DNA of 64,000 bases, taken from an uncultured Bacteroidia bacterium. Lineage in GTDB: Bacteria > Bacteroidota > Bacteroidia > Bacteroidales > F082. Each line of letters begins with the position of its first letter. Position 1 is the first letter of the stretch. Below the pieces are notes generated by a model. That model made no database searches and had not been told where the DNA came from. It saw only the letters and a list, made by a program, of their open reading frames with translations. Made by a program: the position numbers and the translations under genes. The stretch spans positions 62,001 to 126,000 of the forward strand of contig CACYHX010000005.1 of assembly GCA_902774365.1 (NCBI GenBank), written 5' to 3'. Positions 15,628 to 24,972 of the stretch are shown in pieces.

Positions 15628-18600
15628 ATGAGTACAAGACAAAGAATGAGAAAAATCTGCTGCATCAGCCTGGTTTTAGGCGTGTTGCTGCTTGCCTTCA
15701 TGCCTTCATGCGGCAAGAAAGGCACAACAAGTGGTGGTGCGACGACCTTCGTCGAACGCATCAAACCCCTTGACGAGAGCCTTCTTATGTTTTTGGACAG
15801 CTACACCTCGGGTGTCATCGCCAACGGCGAGCCCATCGTGGTGCGCTTCAACAACCCCGAGGCGCTCAAGGTGAAGTATGGTGAAGACCTCTCCTCCAAG
15901 TCGTTCAGCTTCTCGCCCTCGCTGAAGGGTAAGGCTGTGTGGATCGACGAGAACACCGTCGGTTTCCAGTACGACAACATCGACAAGAACCAGAACTACG
16001 TCTGTAAGTTCAAGATGTCGGACTTCGTGGATGTGCCCGCCGACCAGACTCTTGAGTTCGGCTTCGGTGTGCGCCGCCAGAACTTCAGCCTCGTCACGGC
16101 GCAGCCCATCTGCATCTCCAACGAGTCGATGAACTACCTGTTGCGTGTGGCGTTTGCCGTGCCCGTTGACCAAGACGAGGTCGTCAACCTGTTTGACGAC
16201 GCGTTCCGTAAGAGCCACCCCGTGCAGGTGACTGCTACCGGCAACAACGTCTACGACTTTGAAGTGCAGAACTTCGAGCGTAAGAACAACGCCTATGAGG
16301 TGCCTGTCGTCCTCGACGGCAAGGCCTTGGACTGCAAGGCTAAGATGGAACGCAACCTGACCATCTACGCCAAAGACAGCTTCGAGCCCGTGATGTTCGA
16401 CGTCGACAAGGCGGCCAGCAAGGGCACGCTGCTCTTCACTCAGCCGCTGAAAGAGAGCCAAAACCTCGCCGGCTTCGTGGGCTTCAACAAAAAGCTGGGC
16501 TATAAGGCTGATATCAAGGGTAACAAGATCGACTTCTATTTCGACAAGTCTTCCTTGTATCGCTATGAGCTGGAGGACCTGAATATGTCGGTGGGCAGCG
16601 GCATCCGTGCCGACAATGGCATGCTGCTGCAAGGCGACTATGACTACTCCTTCGACCTCACCGACAACCTGCCCAAGGTGCGCTGGACCGACGACGGCGT
16701 CATCATCCCCAATGTGGACGAGACCACCGTCTATTTCGACGCCATCTGCCTGAACTCGGTGACGTTGAGGATCATCCGCATCTATGACGACAACATCCTC
16801 TCGTTCTTGCAGGACAACGAGATCACCGAGACCTACGGCGTGCGTAAGGCCGGCCGTCTGGAGAAGAAGGTGCGCCTCGCCATCGACAACCCATATGCCA
16901 ACCAATGGAAGACCTTCCCCATCGTGCTCTCCGACTATATCAAGGTGGAGCCCGGCGCGATGTATCAGCTGAGCCTCAACTTCGGCCCCGCCGACTACAC
17001 CTTCGCCTCCGAGGAGATGAAGAAAGCCGTGGTCGACAACGACGTCATGGAAGCCGACTACTGGGACGGCGAGAGCTACGACTATAAGGAATACAACTAC
17101 GAAGGCGAGTGGGGCGACCCCAACGGCTACTATTATTACAACTATGTGGAGACGAAGAAGAACATCGTCGTCAGCGACCTCGCCGTGACCGCCAAGATGG
17201 GCCGTAACGACGTCGTCGACGTGTACGTCTATCAGATCTCGGATGCCCAACCTGCCACCGGTGCCCAAGTCAAGGCTTACAACTTCCAGAGACAAGAGCT
17301 GGCCAAAGGCAGTGTCGACGGCCAAGGCCATGTGCAGCTGCAATGCCCCAACCGTCCTGCCTTCGTGGTGGCCACCGACAAGAAAGGCAGCAAGTCAGTC
17401 ATCAAGCTGAGTGACGGCAACGCCTTGTCATACAGCCGCTTCAATATCTATGGCGAGGCCATCGAGAAAGGCGTCTCCGCTTTTGCCTACTCCAACCGTG
17501 GTGTGTGGCGTCCGGGCGATGACCTGCAACTCAACCTCATGCTCAACGACTTCGAGTCGAGCATACCCGCCGATTACCCCGTCGTCCTCGAAGTGTTGGA
17601 TGCCACGGGACGTCTCTATGCCAAACAGGTGAACACCAAGCCTGTGAACGACATCTACTGCTTCACGGTGCCGACCAACGTCGCCGACGAGACGGGTCTC
17701 TGGACGGCTCGTTTCAAGGTGGGTACGAGCACCATCACCAAGAACCTCCGTGTCGAGACCGTGAAACCCAACCGCTTGGAAATCAAGTTTGAGCTGCCCG
17801 AGGTGGTGAGCCTCAGCAAGAACGAACGTGTCAACCTCGTGTCGAGATGGCTCAACGGCATGAAAGCCAATGGCTTGAAGGCCGAGGTGGATGCCAAGGT
17901 GCGCGAAGGCGTGACCTCATTCAAGAACTTCGCCAACTACACCTTCGTCAACGAGACGCAGAGCTTCGAGACGCAGGAGCTGGCCTTGTTCAGTGGCAAC
18001 CTCAACTCGGAGGGTGTCGCCAACGTCGGCTTCGGTCCTCTGAGCGACCTCTATGCCGCGCAGATGATGAACGGCACCTTCACGGTGAAGGTCTTCGAAC
18101 AGGGCGGCGACTTCAGCATCGCTTCCTTCCAGACCAAACTCTCGCCCTACCAGCGTTATGTGGGTGTGGAGCTCCCCGAAGTCACGGCAAAATACGGCAG
18201 CTACTACGACACCGGCAAGGATTGGAAGTTCAACATCGCCATGGTGAGCGAGAACGGCACAGCCTACAACTCGGCAGTTGCTTTGGAGTATGCCCTCTAT
18301 AAGATGGATTCCTACTGGTGGTGGTCGAGCGAGGACGAATGGTCCTTGCAACGCTATGCCTCAGGCACCTACAAGGCTCCCGTGCAGGGCGGCAACCTGA
18401 CCTGCAGCGGCACGACGTCGGTCACCATCAACATCCCTGACGAAAAGTGGGGCAACTACCTCCTCGTGGTCAATGACAGACAAGGCGGCAACATGTTCGC
18501 CAAGGTCATCAGCTTCGACTGGGGCTATGGCCACAGCTCGTCAGAGTCGGGCGCTCCTGCGCAACTGTCGATGAAGACCACGGCCGACAGCTATCAGGTG

Positions 18601-21144
18601 GGTGAGAAGATCGTGGTGACCTTCCCCGCCAACGACAAAGCCAAGGCCCTCGTCACGGTCGAAGCCAACGACCGTGTGCTGCAGACCCTGCTGGTGGAGA
18701 ACCTCGGCAGTGAAGGCAAGGTGGAAATCACCGCCACCGAGGAGATGATACCGAACGTGTACGTCTACGTGGCCCTCATCCAGCCGCATGACGCCAACAA
18801 CGACATGCCCATCCGCCTCTACGGCGTGGTGCCGGTGAAGGTGGAGAACAAGAAGCTGCAGCTGCAGCCCAACATCCAGATGCCCGAGACCGCCAACACC
18901 AAGAAACAACTCGAAGTGAAGGTGAGCGAAGGCGCCGGACAAGCCATGACCTACACCCTGGCTGTCGTCGACGAAGGCATCCTCGGCCTGACCAACTTCT
19001 CAACGCCGAATCCTTACGGCTACTTCAACAGCAAGCAGGCGCTGAGCGTCCGCACGTGGGACAACTACGCCAACATCGTCGATGCGTTCAGCGGCGAGCT
19101 GGGCTCGGTTTATGCCATCGGTGGTGACGGCGTCCTCAACCAGGAGATCACCCTCGACAAGCGCTTCAAGGCCTACGCAGTGACCTTGGGACCCTTCGAG
19201 TTGAAGGCAGGTCAGACCAACACCCATAGCTTCGAGGTGCCGCAATGCTCTGGCGCACTCCGCTTCATGGTGGTCGCCAAGGGCAACGGCAAGGCCTTCG
19301 GCTCGGCCGAGAAACGTATGACGGTCGTCGACCCGATCAACCTCTATCCGTCAGCACCGCGTGTGGTGGCACCTGGCGATGAACTCAGCCTCAAGGTGCA
19401 GGTGCAAGCCCCCACGATGAAGAACAAGACCTTGCAGGTGAAGTTCGACAACAAGAATCTCGAACCCGTAGGCGCCCTGCCCACCACGGTGCAGATCGAC
19501 GGTAACGGCGAGGGCTTGATTGTCGTGAAGACCAACATCCCCAAGACCTTGGGCAACGCCGAGATGAAGGTGAGCGTGACGGGCGATGGCTACACCGCCG
19601 AGTCGCTGACCGAGATGCCGATACGCATGCCGTATGCCGAGCGTCGCAACACCATCACCAAGGAGATCGAAGCGGGACAGACGGTCACCGTGCCGTTCAA
19701 CCTCGCAGGCATGGCTGGCACGCAACAGGGCAACATCACCGTGTCGTCGCTGCTGCCTGTCGACCTCTTCGGCCGCATCGACTACCTGATGGACTATCCG
19801 CACGGCTGCCTCGAACAGATGACCTCTAAGGCCTTCCCTCAGCTCTATCTCAACTACTTCATCGAACTCAGCGACAAGGAGAAGGATGACATGCGCAACA
19901 ACATCGACATGGCCATCACCAACCTGAAGTCATACCAGAAGTCAGACAACTCCATGACCAACTGGGTGGGCGGTCGCTACACCGACCCGTGGACGGAGAT
20001 CTACGCCTTGCATTTCCTGGTCGAAGCCAACAAGGAAGGCTACAACGTGCCGCAGTACTTCCTCGACGGCCTGTTGGGCTATCAGGCCAACCGCGCCAAG
20101 CAATGGAAGAACAACCCCGACTACAAGCAGGGCGAGACCATCCAGGCCTACCGTCTCTTCGTGCTGGCTCTGGCCGGCAAGGCTGAGATGGGCGCCATGA
20201 ACCGCTTCAAGGAACTCGAGATGAACTACGACCTCACCAAGGCCTTGGCCGCTGGCGCCTTCGCCCTGACGGGTAAGACCAACATCGCACAGAACCTGCT
20301 GCCCGTCATGGAGGAAGGCAAGATGATGTCGGACTACTACACCTCGTTCGGCTCACGCGCACGCGACCTCGCCTTCTACACCTACGTCCAGATGCTCTGC
20401 GACGTCGACCAAGCCACGGTGCAAAACAACATCAACACCGTGTGCCGCATGATCAGCGGCGACCGCTGGATGGACACCCAGTCGACGGCCTTCTCGCTCT
20501 TCGTCTTGGGCAAGTACGCCGAGAAGATGAATGTCGCCAACAGCAACCTCTCTGCCACCGTCAAGGTGAATGGCGAGGAACGCACACTCAACAGCAACAT
20601 GGCCTCCGTGGGCTATGCCTTCGTGCCTAAGGTGGGTGGCAACGCGGTCGAGATCAAGAACAACGGCGACCAGAAGATGATCGCCAATATCTTCACCAAG
20701 ACCTCGGTCGCCGAATACGACATGAACGAAGGCGGCAACCTCATCAAGATGGCGGTGAACTACTACGACAAGAGCGGTGCCCCCGCCAACCTGGCGGCCT
20801 TGAATGCCGGTACCGACCTGCGTGTGCAGATCACGGTGCAGAACCCGAGCGAGTATCAAGTCACCGAGCTGGCGCTGTCGTACTACCTGCCTTCGGGCTG
20901 GGAGCTGGTCAACGAACGCGTGAACGGCGAGATGACGGGCAACGAAGGTGCCAAGCACCTCGACCTGCGTGACGACCGCGCCTACTTCTACTTCGACCTG
21001 ATGCCAGGCCAGAAGAAGACCTTCACCCTCAAGGCCAACGCCACTTACGAGGGCAACTACATGATCCCCGCCGTCCGCTGCGAGGATATGTATAACAACG
21101 AGATCTTCTACAACGTGCCGGCTCGCGGCTGTGTGGTGAAGTAA
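15628..21144 (+). CDS. Bacterial alpha-2-macroglobulin, lipoprotein with intact thioester
   Basis: 1838 residues. A signal anchor ends in lipobox MPSC (Cys28), so it is a lipoprotein. The MG2-type signature AYSNRGVWRPGDDL lies near residue 620, the A2M-domain motif TLAVVDEGILGLTNF near 1110, and the thioester motif GCLEQ at 1393-1397. An alpha-helical thioester domain follows, then the receptor-binding-like C-terminus (PSGWELVNERV...FDLMPGQKKTF). This is a type of periplasmic protease trap: cleavage of the bait region would let the Cys-Gln thioester couple to the attacking protease. Bacterial homologues typically pair with PBP1C, which is encoded next (22040), so cell-wall defence is the expected role. 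A GT-rich terminator follows at 21171. Confidence 0.93.
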   Translation: MSTRQRMRKICCISLVLGVLLLAFMPSCGKKGTTSGGATTFVERIKPLDESLLMFLDSYTSGVIANGEPIVVRFNNPEALKVKYGEDLSSKSFSFSPSLKGKAVWIDENTVGFQYDNIDKNQNYVCKFKMSDFVDVPADQTLEFGFGVRRQNFSLVTAQPICISNESMNYLLRVAFAVPVDQDEVVNLFDDAFRKSHPVQVTATGNNVYDFEVQNFERKNNAYEVPVVLDGKALDCKAKMERNLTIYAKDSFEPVMFDVDKAASKGTLLFTQPLKESQNLAGFVGFNKKLGYKADIKGNKIDFYFDKSSLYRYELEDLNMSVGSGIRADNGMLLQGDYDYSFDLTDNLPKVRWTDDGVIIPNVDETTVYFDAICLNSVTLRIIRIYDDNILSFLQDNEITETYGVRKAGRLEKKVRLAIDNPYANQWKTFPIVLSDYIKVEPGAMYQLSLNFGPADYTFASEEMKKAVVDNDVMEADYWDGESYDYKEYNYEGEWGDPNGYYYYNYVETKKNIVVSDLAVTAKMGRNDVVDVYVYQISDAQPATGAQVKAYNFQRQELAKGSVDGQGHVQLQCPNRPAFVVATDKKGSKSVIKLSDGNALSYSRFNIYGEAIEKGVSAFAYSNRGVWRPGDDLQLNLMLNDFESSIPADYPVVLEVLDATGRLYAKQVNTKPVNDIYCFTVPTNVADETGLWTARFKVGTSTITKNLRVETVKPNRLEIKFELPEVVSLSKNERVNLVSRWLNGMKANGLKAEVDAKVREGVTSFKNFANYTFVNETQSFETQELALFSGNLNSEGVANVGFGPLSDLYAAQMMNGTFTVKVFEQGGDFSIASFQTKLSPYQRYVGVELPEVTAKYGSYYDTGKDWKFNIAMVSENGTAYNSAVALEYALYKMDSYWWWSSEDEWSLQRYASGTYKAPVQGGNLTCSGTTSVTINIPDEKWGNYLLVVNDRQGGNMFAKVISFDWGYGHSSSESGAPAQLSMKTTADSYQVGEKIVVTFPANDKAKALVTVEANDRVLQTLLVENLGSEGKVEITATEEMIPNVYVYVALIQPHDANNDMPIRLYGVVPVKVENKKLQLQPNIQMPETANTKKQLEVKVSEGAGQAMTYTLAVVDEGILGLTNFSTPNPYGYFNSKQALSVRTWDNYANIVDAFSGELGSVYAIGGDGVLNQEITLDKRFKAYAVTLGPFELKAGQTNTHSFEVPQCSGALRFMVVAKGNGKAFGSAEKRMTVVDPINLYPSAPRVVAPGDELSLKVQVQAPTMKNKTLQVKFDNKNLEPVGALPTTVQIDGNGEGLIVVKTNIPKTLGNAEMKVSVTGDGYTAESLTEMPIRMPYAERRNTITKEIEAGQTVTVPFNLAGMAGTQQGNITVSSLLPVDLFGRIDYLMDYPHGCLEQMTSKAFPQLYLNYFIELSDKEKDDMRNNIDMAITNLKSYQKSDNSMTNWVGGRYTDPWTEIYALHFLVEANKEGYNVPQYFLDGLLGYQANRAKQWKNNPDYKQGETIQAYRLFVLALAGKAEMGAMNRFKELEMNYDLTKALAAGAFALTGKTNIAQNLLPVMEEGKMMSDYYTSFGSRARDLAFYTYVQMLCDVDQATVQNNINTVCRMISGDRWMDTQSTAFSLFVLGKYAEKMNVANSNLSATVKVNGEERTLNSNMASVGYAFVPKVGGNAVEIKNNGDQKMIANIFTKTSVAEYDMNEGGNLIKMAVNYYDKSGAPANLAALNAGTDLRVQITVQNPSEYQVTELALSYYLPSGWELVNERVNGEMTGNEGAKHLDLRDDRAYFYFDLMPGQKKTFTLKANATYEGNYMIPAVRCEDMYNNEIFYNVPARGCVVK

Positions 21145-21170
21145 AGAGAATGAACTTCAATTGAATGATA

Positions 21171-21201
21171 GTGGCAGGCCAAGTGGCTTGCCACTATTTT
21201 T
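21171..21201 (+). terminator. Terminator after the alpha-2-macroglobulin gene
   Basis: GTGGCAGGCC, a 4-nt loop and GGCTTGCCAC, followed by TATTTTT. Confidence 0.75.
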
Positions 21202-21263
21202 CCAATTTTTAAACGAACCGAATTCGATACGTTTAAAATACAGTTGAGGTGAATTCCTCAGTA

Positions 21264-21312
21264 CGGGCGAATTTACAATTCGCCCGTAGCGAGTATAAGA
21301 ATTTGTAATTCT
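21264..21312. repeat. Two REP-like hairpins upstream of the RAYT gene
   Basis: Hairpin 1 (21264-21286): perfect 10-bp arms CGGGCGAATT/AATTCGCCCG with loop TAC. Hairpin 2 (21298-21312): arms AGAATT/AATTCT with loop TGT. Both have ATT/AAT adjoining a 3-nt loop, as do the four hairpins after the gene. Confidence 0.8.
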
Positions 21313-21344
21313 AAAACTACAAACAAAGATAAGAAGATAATAGG

Positions 21345-21878
21345 ATGAACCTGACAAGAGTATTGTACTTCACAACTTCAACGGTGATTGATTGGGTTGA
21401 CATCTTCACGCGACCAAGTTATAAGCATGTTATTGTTGATTCACTTTCCTATTGCCAATCTCATAAGGGATTGACTATCTATGCTTGGGTGTTGATGTCG
21501 AATCACCTTCACATGATTGTCGATACCAATGACGACACTACAGTAGGTGATGTGTTGCGTGATTTCAAGAAGTTCACGAATAAGAAGATATTAAAGGCAT
21601 TGGAGCAGGACGAACACGAAAGCCGCCGCGAATGGCTTCTTGACAGGTTTTGGTTTGCGGGGGCAAACGATAAACGCATCAAGAACTACAGGTTTTGGCA
21701 AGAAGGAAATTATGTCGAGGAAATATATACTATGGAATTTCTGATGCAGAAGTTGAACTACATTCACCAAAATCCTGTCAGAGCCGAAATTGTGGCAAAA
21801 CCAGAGGATTATTTATATAGTTCAGCGTTGAATTATGCGGGCGAAAAAGGATTGTTGAATGTTGAATTGATAAGTTGA
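21345..21878 (+). CDS. REP-associated tyrosine transposase (RAYT, Y1/HUH family)
   Basis: 177 residues, typical of single-domain RAYTs. The HUH metal-binding motif is SNHLHMIV (His54, His56) and the single catalytic tyrosine is probably Tyr139 in QKLNYIHQNPVRA, a hallmark of the family. YLYSSALNYAG near the C-terminus is also characteristic. RAYTs nick single-stranded DNA at REP hairpins and are thought to spread those repeats; they normally do not move as an IS. Consistent with that, there are no terminal repeats or target duplications, only flanking hairpins (21264-21312, 21892-22014). It interrupts the usual alpha-2-macroglobulin/PBP1C pair and is more A+T rich than both neighbours. Confidence 0.9.
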   Translation: MNLTRVLYFTTSTVIDWVDIFTRPSYKHVIVDSLSYCQSHKGLTIYAWVLMSNHLHMIVDTNDDTTVGDVLRDFKKFTNKKILKALEQDEHESRREWLLDRFWFAGANDKRIKNYRFWQEGNYVEEIYTMEFLMQKLNYIHQNPVRAEIVAKPEDYLYSSALNYAGEKGLLNVELIS

Positions 21879-21891
21879 GCTATGATGAATC

Positions 21892-22014
21892 GGATTGCAA
21901 ATCCTTATACTCGACACAGCCGCATTGCAAATGCGGCTGAACCCCAATCGCATTTGGCCTTTAGTTTGGACGAATTTGCAATTCGACCACAGTGAGAAAC
22001 GAATTTGTAATTCG
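21892..22014. repeat. Four REP-like hairpins downstream of the RAYT gene
   Basis: The hairpins are GGATT-gca-AATCC (21892-21904), AGCCGCATT-gca-AATGCGGCT (21918-21938), CGAATT-tgc-AATTCG (21971-21985) and CGAATT-tgt-AATTCG (22000-22014). Arm sequences differ but the ATT-NNN-AAT centre is constant. They lie in the 5' region of pbpC. Confidence 0.8.
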
Positions 22015-22039
22015 GAAATCAAAAACAAAGAGGAATAAG

Positions 22040-24355
22040 ATGAAAAAGCCTGTAAAACATAGAAAAGCTAAAATAGCTCTAATCACCCTGGTAGGCCTTT
22101 TCATTGCCTTTTTATGCATCCCCGTGCCGCGCTTCGACAAGCCGTACTCCACGGTGCTGACGGCGCGTGACGGCGACCTGCTCGGCGCGAAGATCGCCGA
22201 CGACGGACAGTGGCGCTTCCCGGCCAGCAACGACTACTCCCCGAAATACATTGCCTGCCTGCTGGAGTACGAAGACCGCTGGTTTTTCTTCCACCCGGGC
22301 TTCAACCCTGTGTCGTTCGTGAAGTCGTTCATCGACAACATGAAGGCAGGCGAAGTGGTGCGCGGCGGCAGCACCCTCTCGATGCAGGTGGTGCGCATGT
22401 CGCGCGACAACCCGCCTCGCACCTACGGCGAAAAGCTGTGGGAGGTCATCCTGGCCATGCGCCTCGAGCTGCGCTATTCCAAACGCTCCATCCTTAACAT
22501 GTATGCCGCCAACGCGCCCTTCGGAGGCAACGTGGTCGGCATCGACGCGGCGGCATGGCGTTATTTCCACACCACGCCCGACGAGCTCTCGTGGGGCGAG
22601 GCAGCCACCCTCGCCGTGCTGCCCAACTCGCCGGCCTTGATCCATCCCGGCCGCTCGCGCGAGCGTTTGGCGCAGAAACGCGACGAGCTGCTGCAACGTC
22701 TCCCGCATTCCAGAGCCTTCATCCCGCGACGGTTCCACGCCCCGAGGCTCTTGGAGGAAGACGCCGAGCTGGCCATGATGGAAAGCATCCCCGCCAAGCC
22801 CTACGACATGCCGATGCTGGCCTACCATTACCTCAGCGACCAGGACAAACGCCATCACGGCGAGCAGATCGCCTCGACCATCGACTGCAACCTGCAACGT
22901 TCCATTATCGACATCATGCACCGCCACCACGAGGCTAACGTGATGAACGGCATCGACAATGCGGCCGTGTATGTCGTGGATTACCTCAACGACGAACTCG
23001 TCGCCTACGTGGGCAACAACAGCGACGCCGAAGACGCCGCCATGGTCGACATGGTGAAGGCGCAACGCTCCACAGGCAGCATCCTGAAGCCCTTCCTCTT
23101 CGCCGCCATGCTCGACGAAGGCACCCTGCTGCCCGAGATGGTGCTGCCCGACGTCCCCATGAGCCTCTCGGGCTTCACGCCAAAGAACTACAGCGGCGAA
23201 TACTGGGGCGCGGTGCCTGCCGACAAGGCCTTGCAGAGCTCGCTCAACGCCCCCTTCGTGCACCTGCTGCGCGAGTACGGCCAGCCCAGGTTCCACAACC
23301 TGCTGAAGCAGCTGCCCCTACGCGGCATCGTCTTCGACGCCGAGCACTACGGCTTGGCGCTCATCGTGGGTGGCGCCGAGGCCTCGCTCTACGACATCAC
23401 CAACGCCTACGCCAAGATGGGCCGCAAGCTGGCGGTGTATGTGAACGAGAGCTACGACAAGAAAGTCGATAAGAAGGAGTCACCCTTCTCGGCGGAGGCC
23501 ATCGCTGAGACCTTCCATGTGATGCTCGGCCTCACGCGTCCCACGAGCCAGATAGGGTGGGGCGGCTTCGCCTCGTCGGCGCAGGTGGCCTGGAAGACGG
23601 GCACCAGCCATGGCTTCAAAGACGCCTGGGCGGTGGGCCTCACCGACCGTTACGTGGTAGGCGTCTGGGTGGGCAACTCCGACGGCGAGGGCCGACCGGG
23701 ACTGACCGGCGTGGGCGTGGCGGCGCCGTTGCTCTTCGACGTCGTCGGCAAACTCAACGACAGCTACCGCTATCCCACCAACACCTCGGAGAGCGTCGAG
23801 ATAGAGGTGTGCGCCGAGTCGGGCTACCCCAAGTCGGAATACTGCACGCACACCAAGAAAATCCGTGTCTGCAACGTGGAGAACCAGACGGGCGTGTGCC
23901 CCTATCATAAAAAGGTGTTTTTGGACGAGACGAGGCAATATCGGGTGCTTCCCGACTGCTATCCCGTCGACCAGAAGAATTATGAAGTGTACTATGTGTT
24001 GCCGCCTGTGATGGAGTGGTTCTACAAGAAACACTCGCCTTTGTTCCGCCCCTTGCCGGCCTTCTATCCAGGCTGTGGCACGGCGCACCCCGACGAGGTG
24101 ATGGCCTTCGTCTATCCCAAGAGCGACGCCAAGGTGAGCATCCCTATCGGCATCCGTGGCGACCGCCAGCAGGTGGTCTTCGAGATCGCCCACCGCAACC
24201 CGCAGAAGACCATCTATTGGACCTTGAACGACCAGTTCTTGGGCCAGACCCGCCTCAACCACCAGATGCCCATCGACGTGGAGAAAGGCGAATACCGCCT
24301 CCGCTGCGTCGATGAGGACGGGGTGGAATTGAATAGGAGGATTGTGGTGCAATAA
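22040..24355 (+). CDS. pbpC: Penicillin-binding protein 1C (bifunctional peptidoglycan synthase)
   Basis: 771 residues from the ATG at 22040; GAGG 6 bp upstream supports it over an in-frame ATG 48 bp earlier that lies inside a repeat. One N-terminal transmembrane segment (IALITLVGLFIAFLCIPVP) is followed by a GT51 glycosyltransferase domain (about 40-230: CLLEYEDRWFFFHPGFNP with the catalytic Glu, GGSTLSMQVVRM). The transpeptidase domain has Ser347 (SILK, 347-350), an SLN motif, and KTGTS at 519-523. The C-terminus (about 680-771) is the BiPBP_C domain seen in PBP1C. It polymerises and crosslinks peptidoglycan at the inner membrane, and is the usual partner of the alpha-2-macroglobulin upstream. 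Confidence 0.95.
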   Translation: MKKPVKHRKAKIALITLVGLFIAFLCIPVPRFDKPYSTVLTARDGDLLGAKIADDGQWRFPASNDYSPKYIACLLEYEDRWFFFHPGFNPVSFVKSFIDNMKAGEVVRGGSTLSMQVVRMSRDNPPRTYGEKLWEVILAMRLELRYSKRSILNMYAANAPFGGNVVGIDAAAWRYFHTTPDELSWGEAATLAVLPNSPALIHPGRSRERLAQKRDELLQRLPHSRAFIPRRFHAPRLLEEDAELAMMESIPAKPYDMPMLAYHYLSDQDKRHHGEQIASTIDCNLQRSIIDIMHRHHEANVMNGIDNAAVYVVDYLNDELVAYVGNNSDAEDAAMVDMVKAQRSTGSILKPFLFAAMLDEGTLLPEMVLPDVPMSLSGFTPKNYSGEYWGAVPADKALQSSLNAPFVHLLREYGQPRFHNLLKQLPLRGIVFDAEHYGLALIVGGAEASLYDITNAYAKMGRKLAVYVNESYDKKVDKKESPFSAEAIAETFHVMLGLTRPTSQIGWGGFASSAQVAWKTGTSHGFKDAWAVGLTDRYVVGVWVGNSDGEGRPGLTGVGVAAPLLFDVVGKLNDSYRYPTNTSESVEIEVCAESGYPKSEYCTHTKKIRVCNVENQTGVCPYHKKVFLDETRQYRVLPDCYPVDQKNYEVYYVLPPVMEWFYKKHSPLFRPLPAFYPGCGTAHPDEVMAFVYPKSDAKVSIPIGIRGDRQQVVFEIAHRNPQKTIYWTLNDQFLGQTRLNHQMPIDVEKGEYRLRCVDEDGVELNRRIVVQ

Positions 24356-24358
24356 TGA

Positions 24359-24874
24359 TCACCACGCGTACGCCTCAGCCGTCATCCATTTGCCCTGCAC
24401 TTTGAGGGTGCGCTCTATGAGGTCGCGAACGGCACCCTTGCCGCCAGCCTTCTCGCTGACGAACTTGCTGATGGTCTTCACCTCGGGCACGGCATCGGCG
24501 GGGCAGGCGGGGAGGCCCACCTCCTTCATCACGCGCAGGTCGGGGATGTCGTCGCCCATGAAGACGATCTCCTCGGACTTCAAGCCTTTCTCCTGCATGT
24601 ATTCCTTGAGCTTCAACACCTTGTCGGGGATGCCAGTGAATACGTCGGTCACGCCGAGGCTGTTCATGCGGACGATGGTCGAAGGACAGACCGCCCCCGA
24701 GATGACCGCCACATGGTAGCCCAACTTGGTGGCCAGCTGTATCGCATAGCCGTCCTTGACGTTGGTGGCACGCAAGGGATGGCCCTCGAAGTCACAAAAG
24801 ACGGTGCCGTCGGTCATCACGCCGTCGAAGTCGAAGATGAAGGTGGTGATGGGGGAGAGGTCGGTTTCGTTCAT
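24359..24874 (-). CDS. kdsC: 3-deoxy-D-manno-octulosonate 8-phosphate phosphatase (KdsC-type HAD)
   Basis: 171 residues from the ATG at 24874; an upstream in-frame ATG exists but would lie within the promoter region. HAD motif I is FDFDGVMTDG (near residue 14), motif II is ISGA, and motif III/IV is FMGDDIPDL. The absence of a large cap domain and the length fit the tetrameric C0-type KDO-8-P phosphatase. It would release inorganic phosphate from KDO-8-P to give KDO for lipopolysaccharide. The gene converges with pbpC (3 bp between stops) and is divergent from rsfS. Confidence 0.85.
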   Translation of the reverse strand: MNETDLSPITTFIFDFDGVMTDGTVFCDFEGHPLRATNVKDGYAIQLATKLGYHVAVISGAVCPSTIVRMNSLGVTDVFTGIPDKVLKLKEYMQEKGLKSEEIVFMGDDIPDLRVMKEVGLPACPADAVPEVKTISKFVSEKAGGKGAVRDLIERTLKVQGKWMTAEAYAW

Positions 24875-24896
24875 GATAAGCCTGCTTTTTATGGCA

Positions 24897-24904
24897 CAAA
24901 AATA
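24897..24904 (-). promoter_or_regulatory. -7 box (TATTTTTG) of kdsC
   Basis: The minus-strand TATTTTTG lies 23 bp before the kdsC ATG. Confidence 0.55.
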
Positions 24905-24945
24905 GGGATTTTTGGTCAAATGCCTCTTGATAAAGTAAAAATACG

Positions 24946-24954
24946 TAAATTTGC
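24946..24954 (+). promoter_or_regulatory. -7 box (TAAATTTGC) of the rsfS-ftsH operon
   Basis: TAAATTTGC lies 19 bp before the rsfS ATG, so the leader should be about a dozen bases. Confidence 0.6.
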
Positions 24955-24972
24955 ACCCAATTATTTGCTATT

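Noticed and set aside
21264..22014. Insertion sequence around the HUH transposase
   Set aside because: There are no IS200/IS605-type terminal structures or accessory TnpB gene, and the enzyme's QNPVRA/YLYSSA motifs are those of RAYTs.
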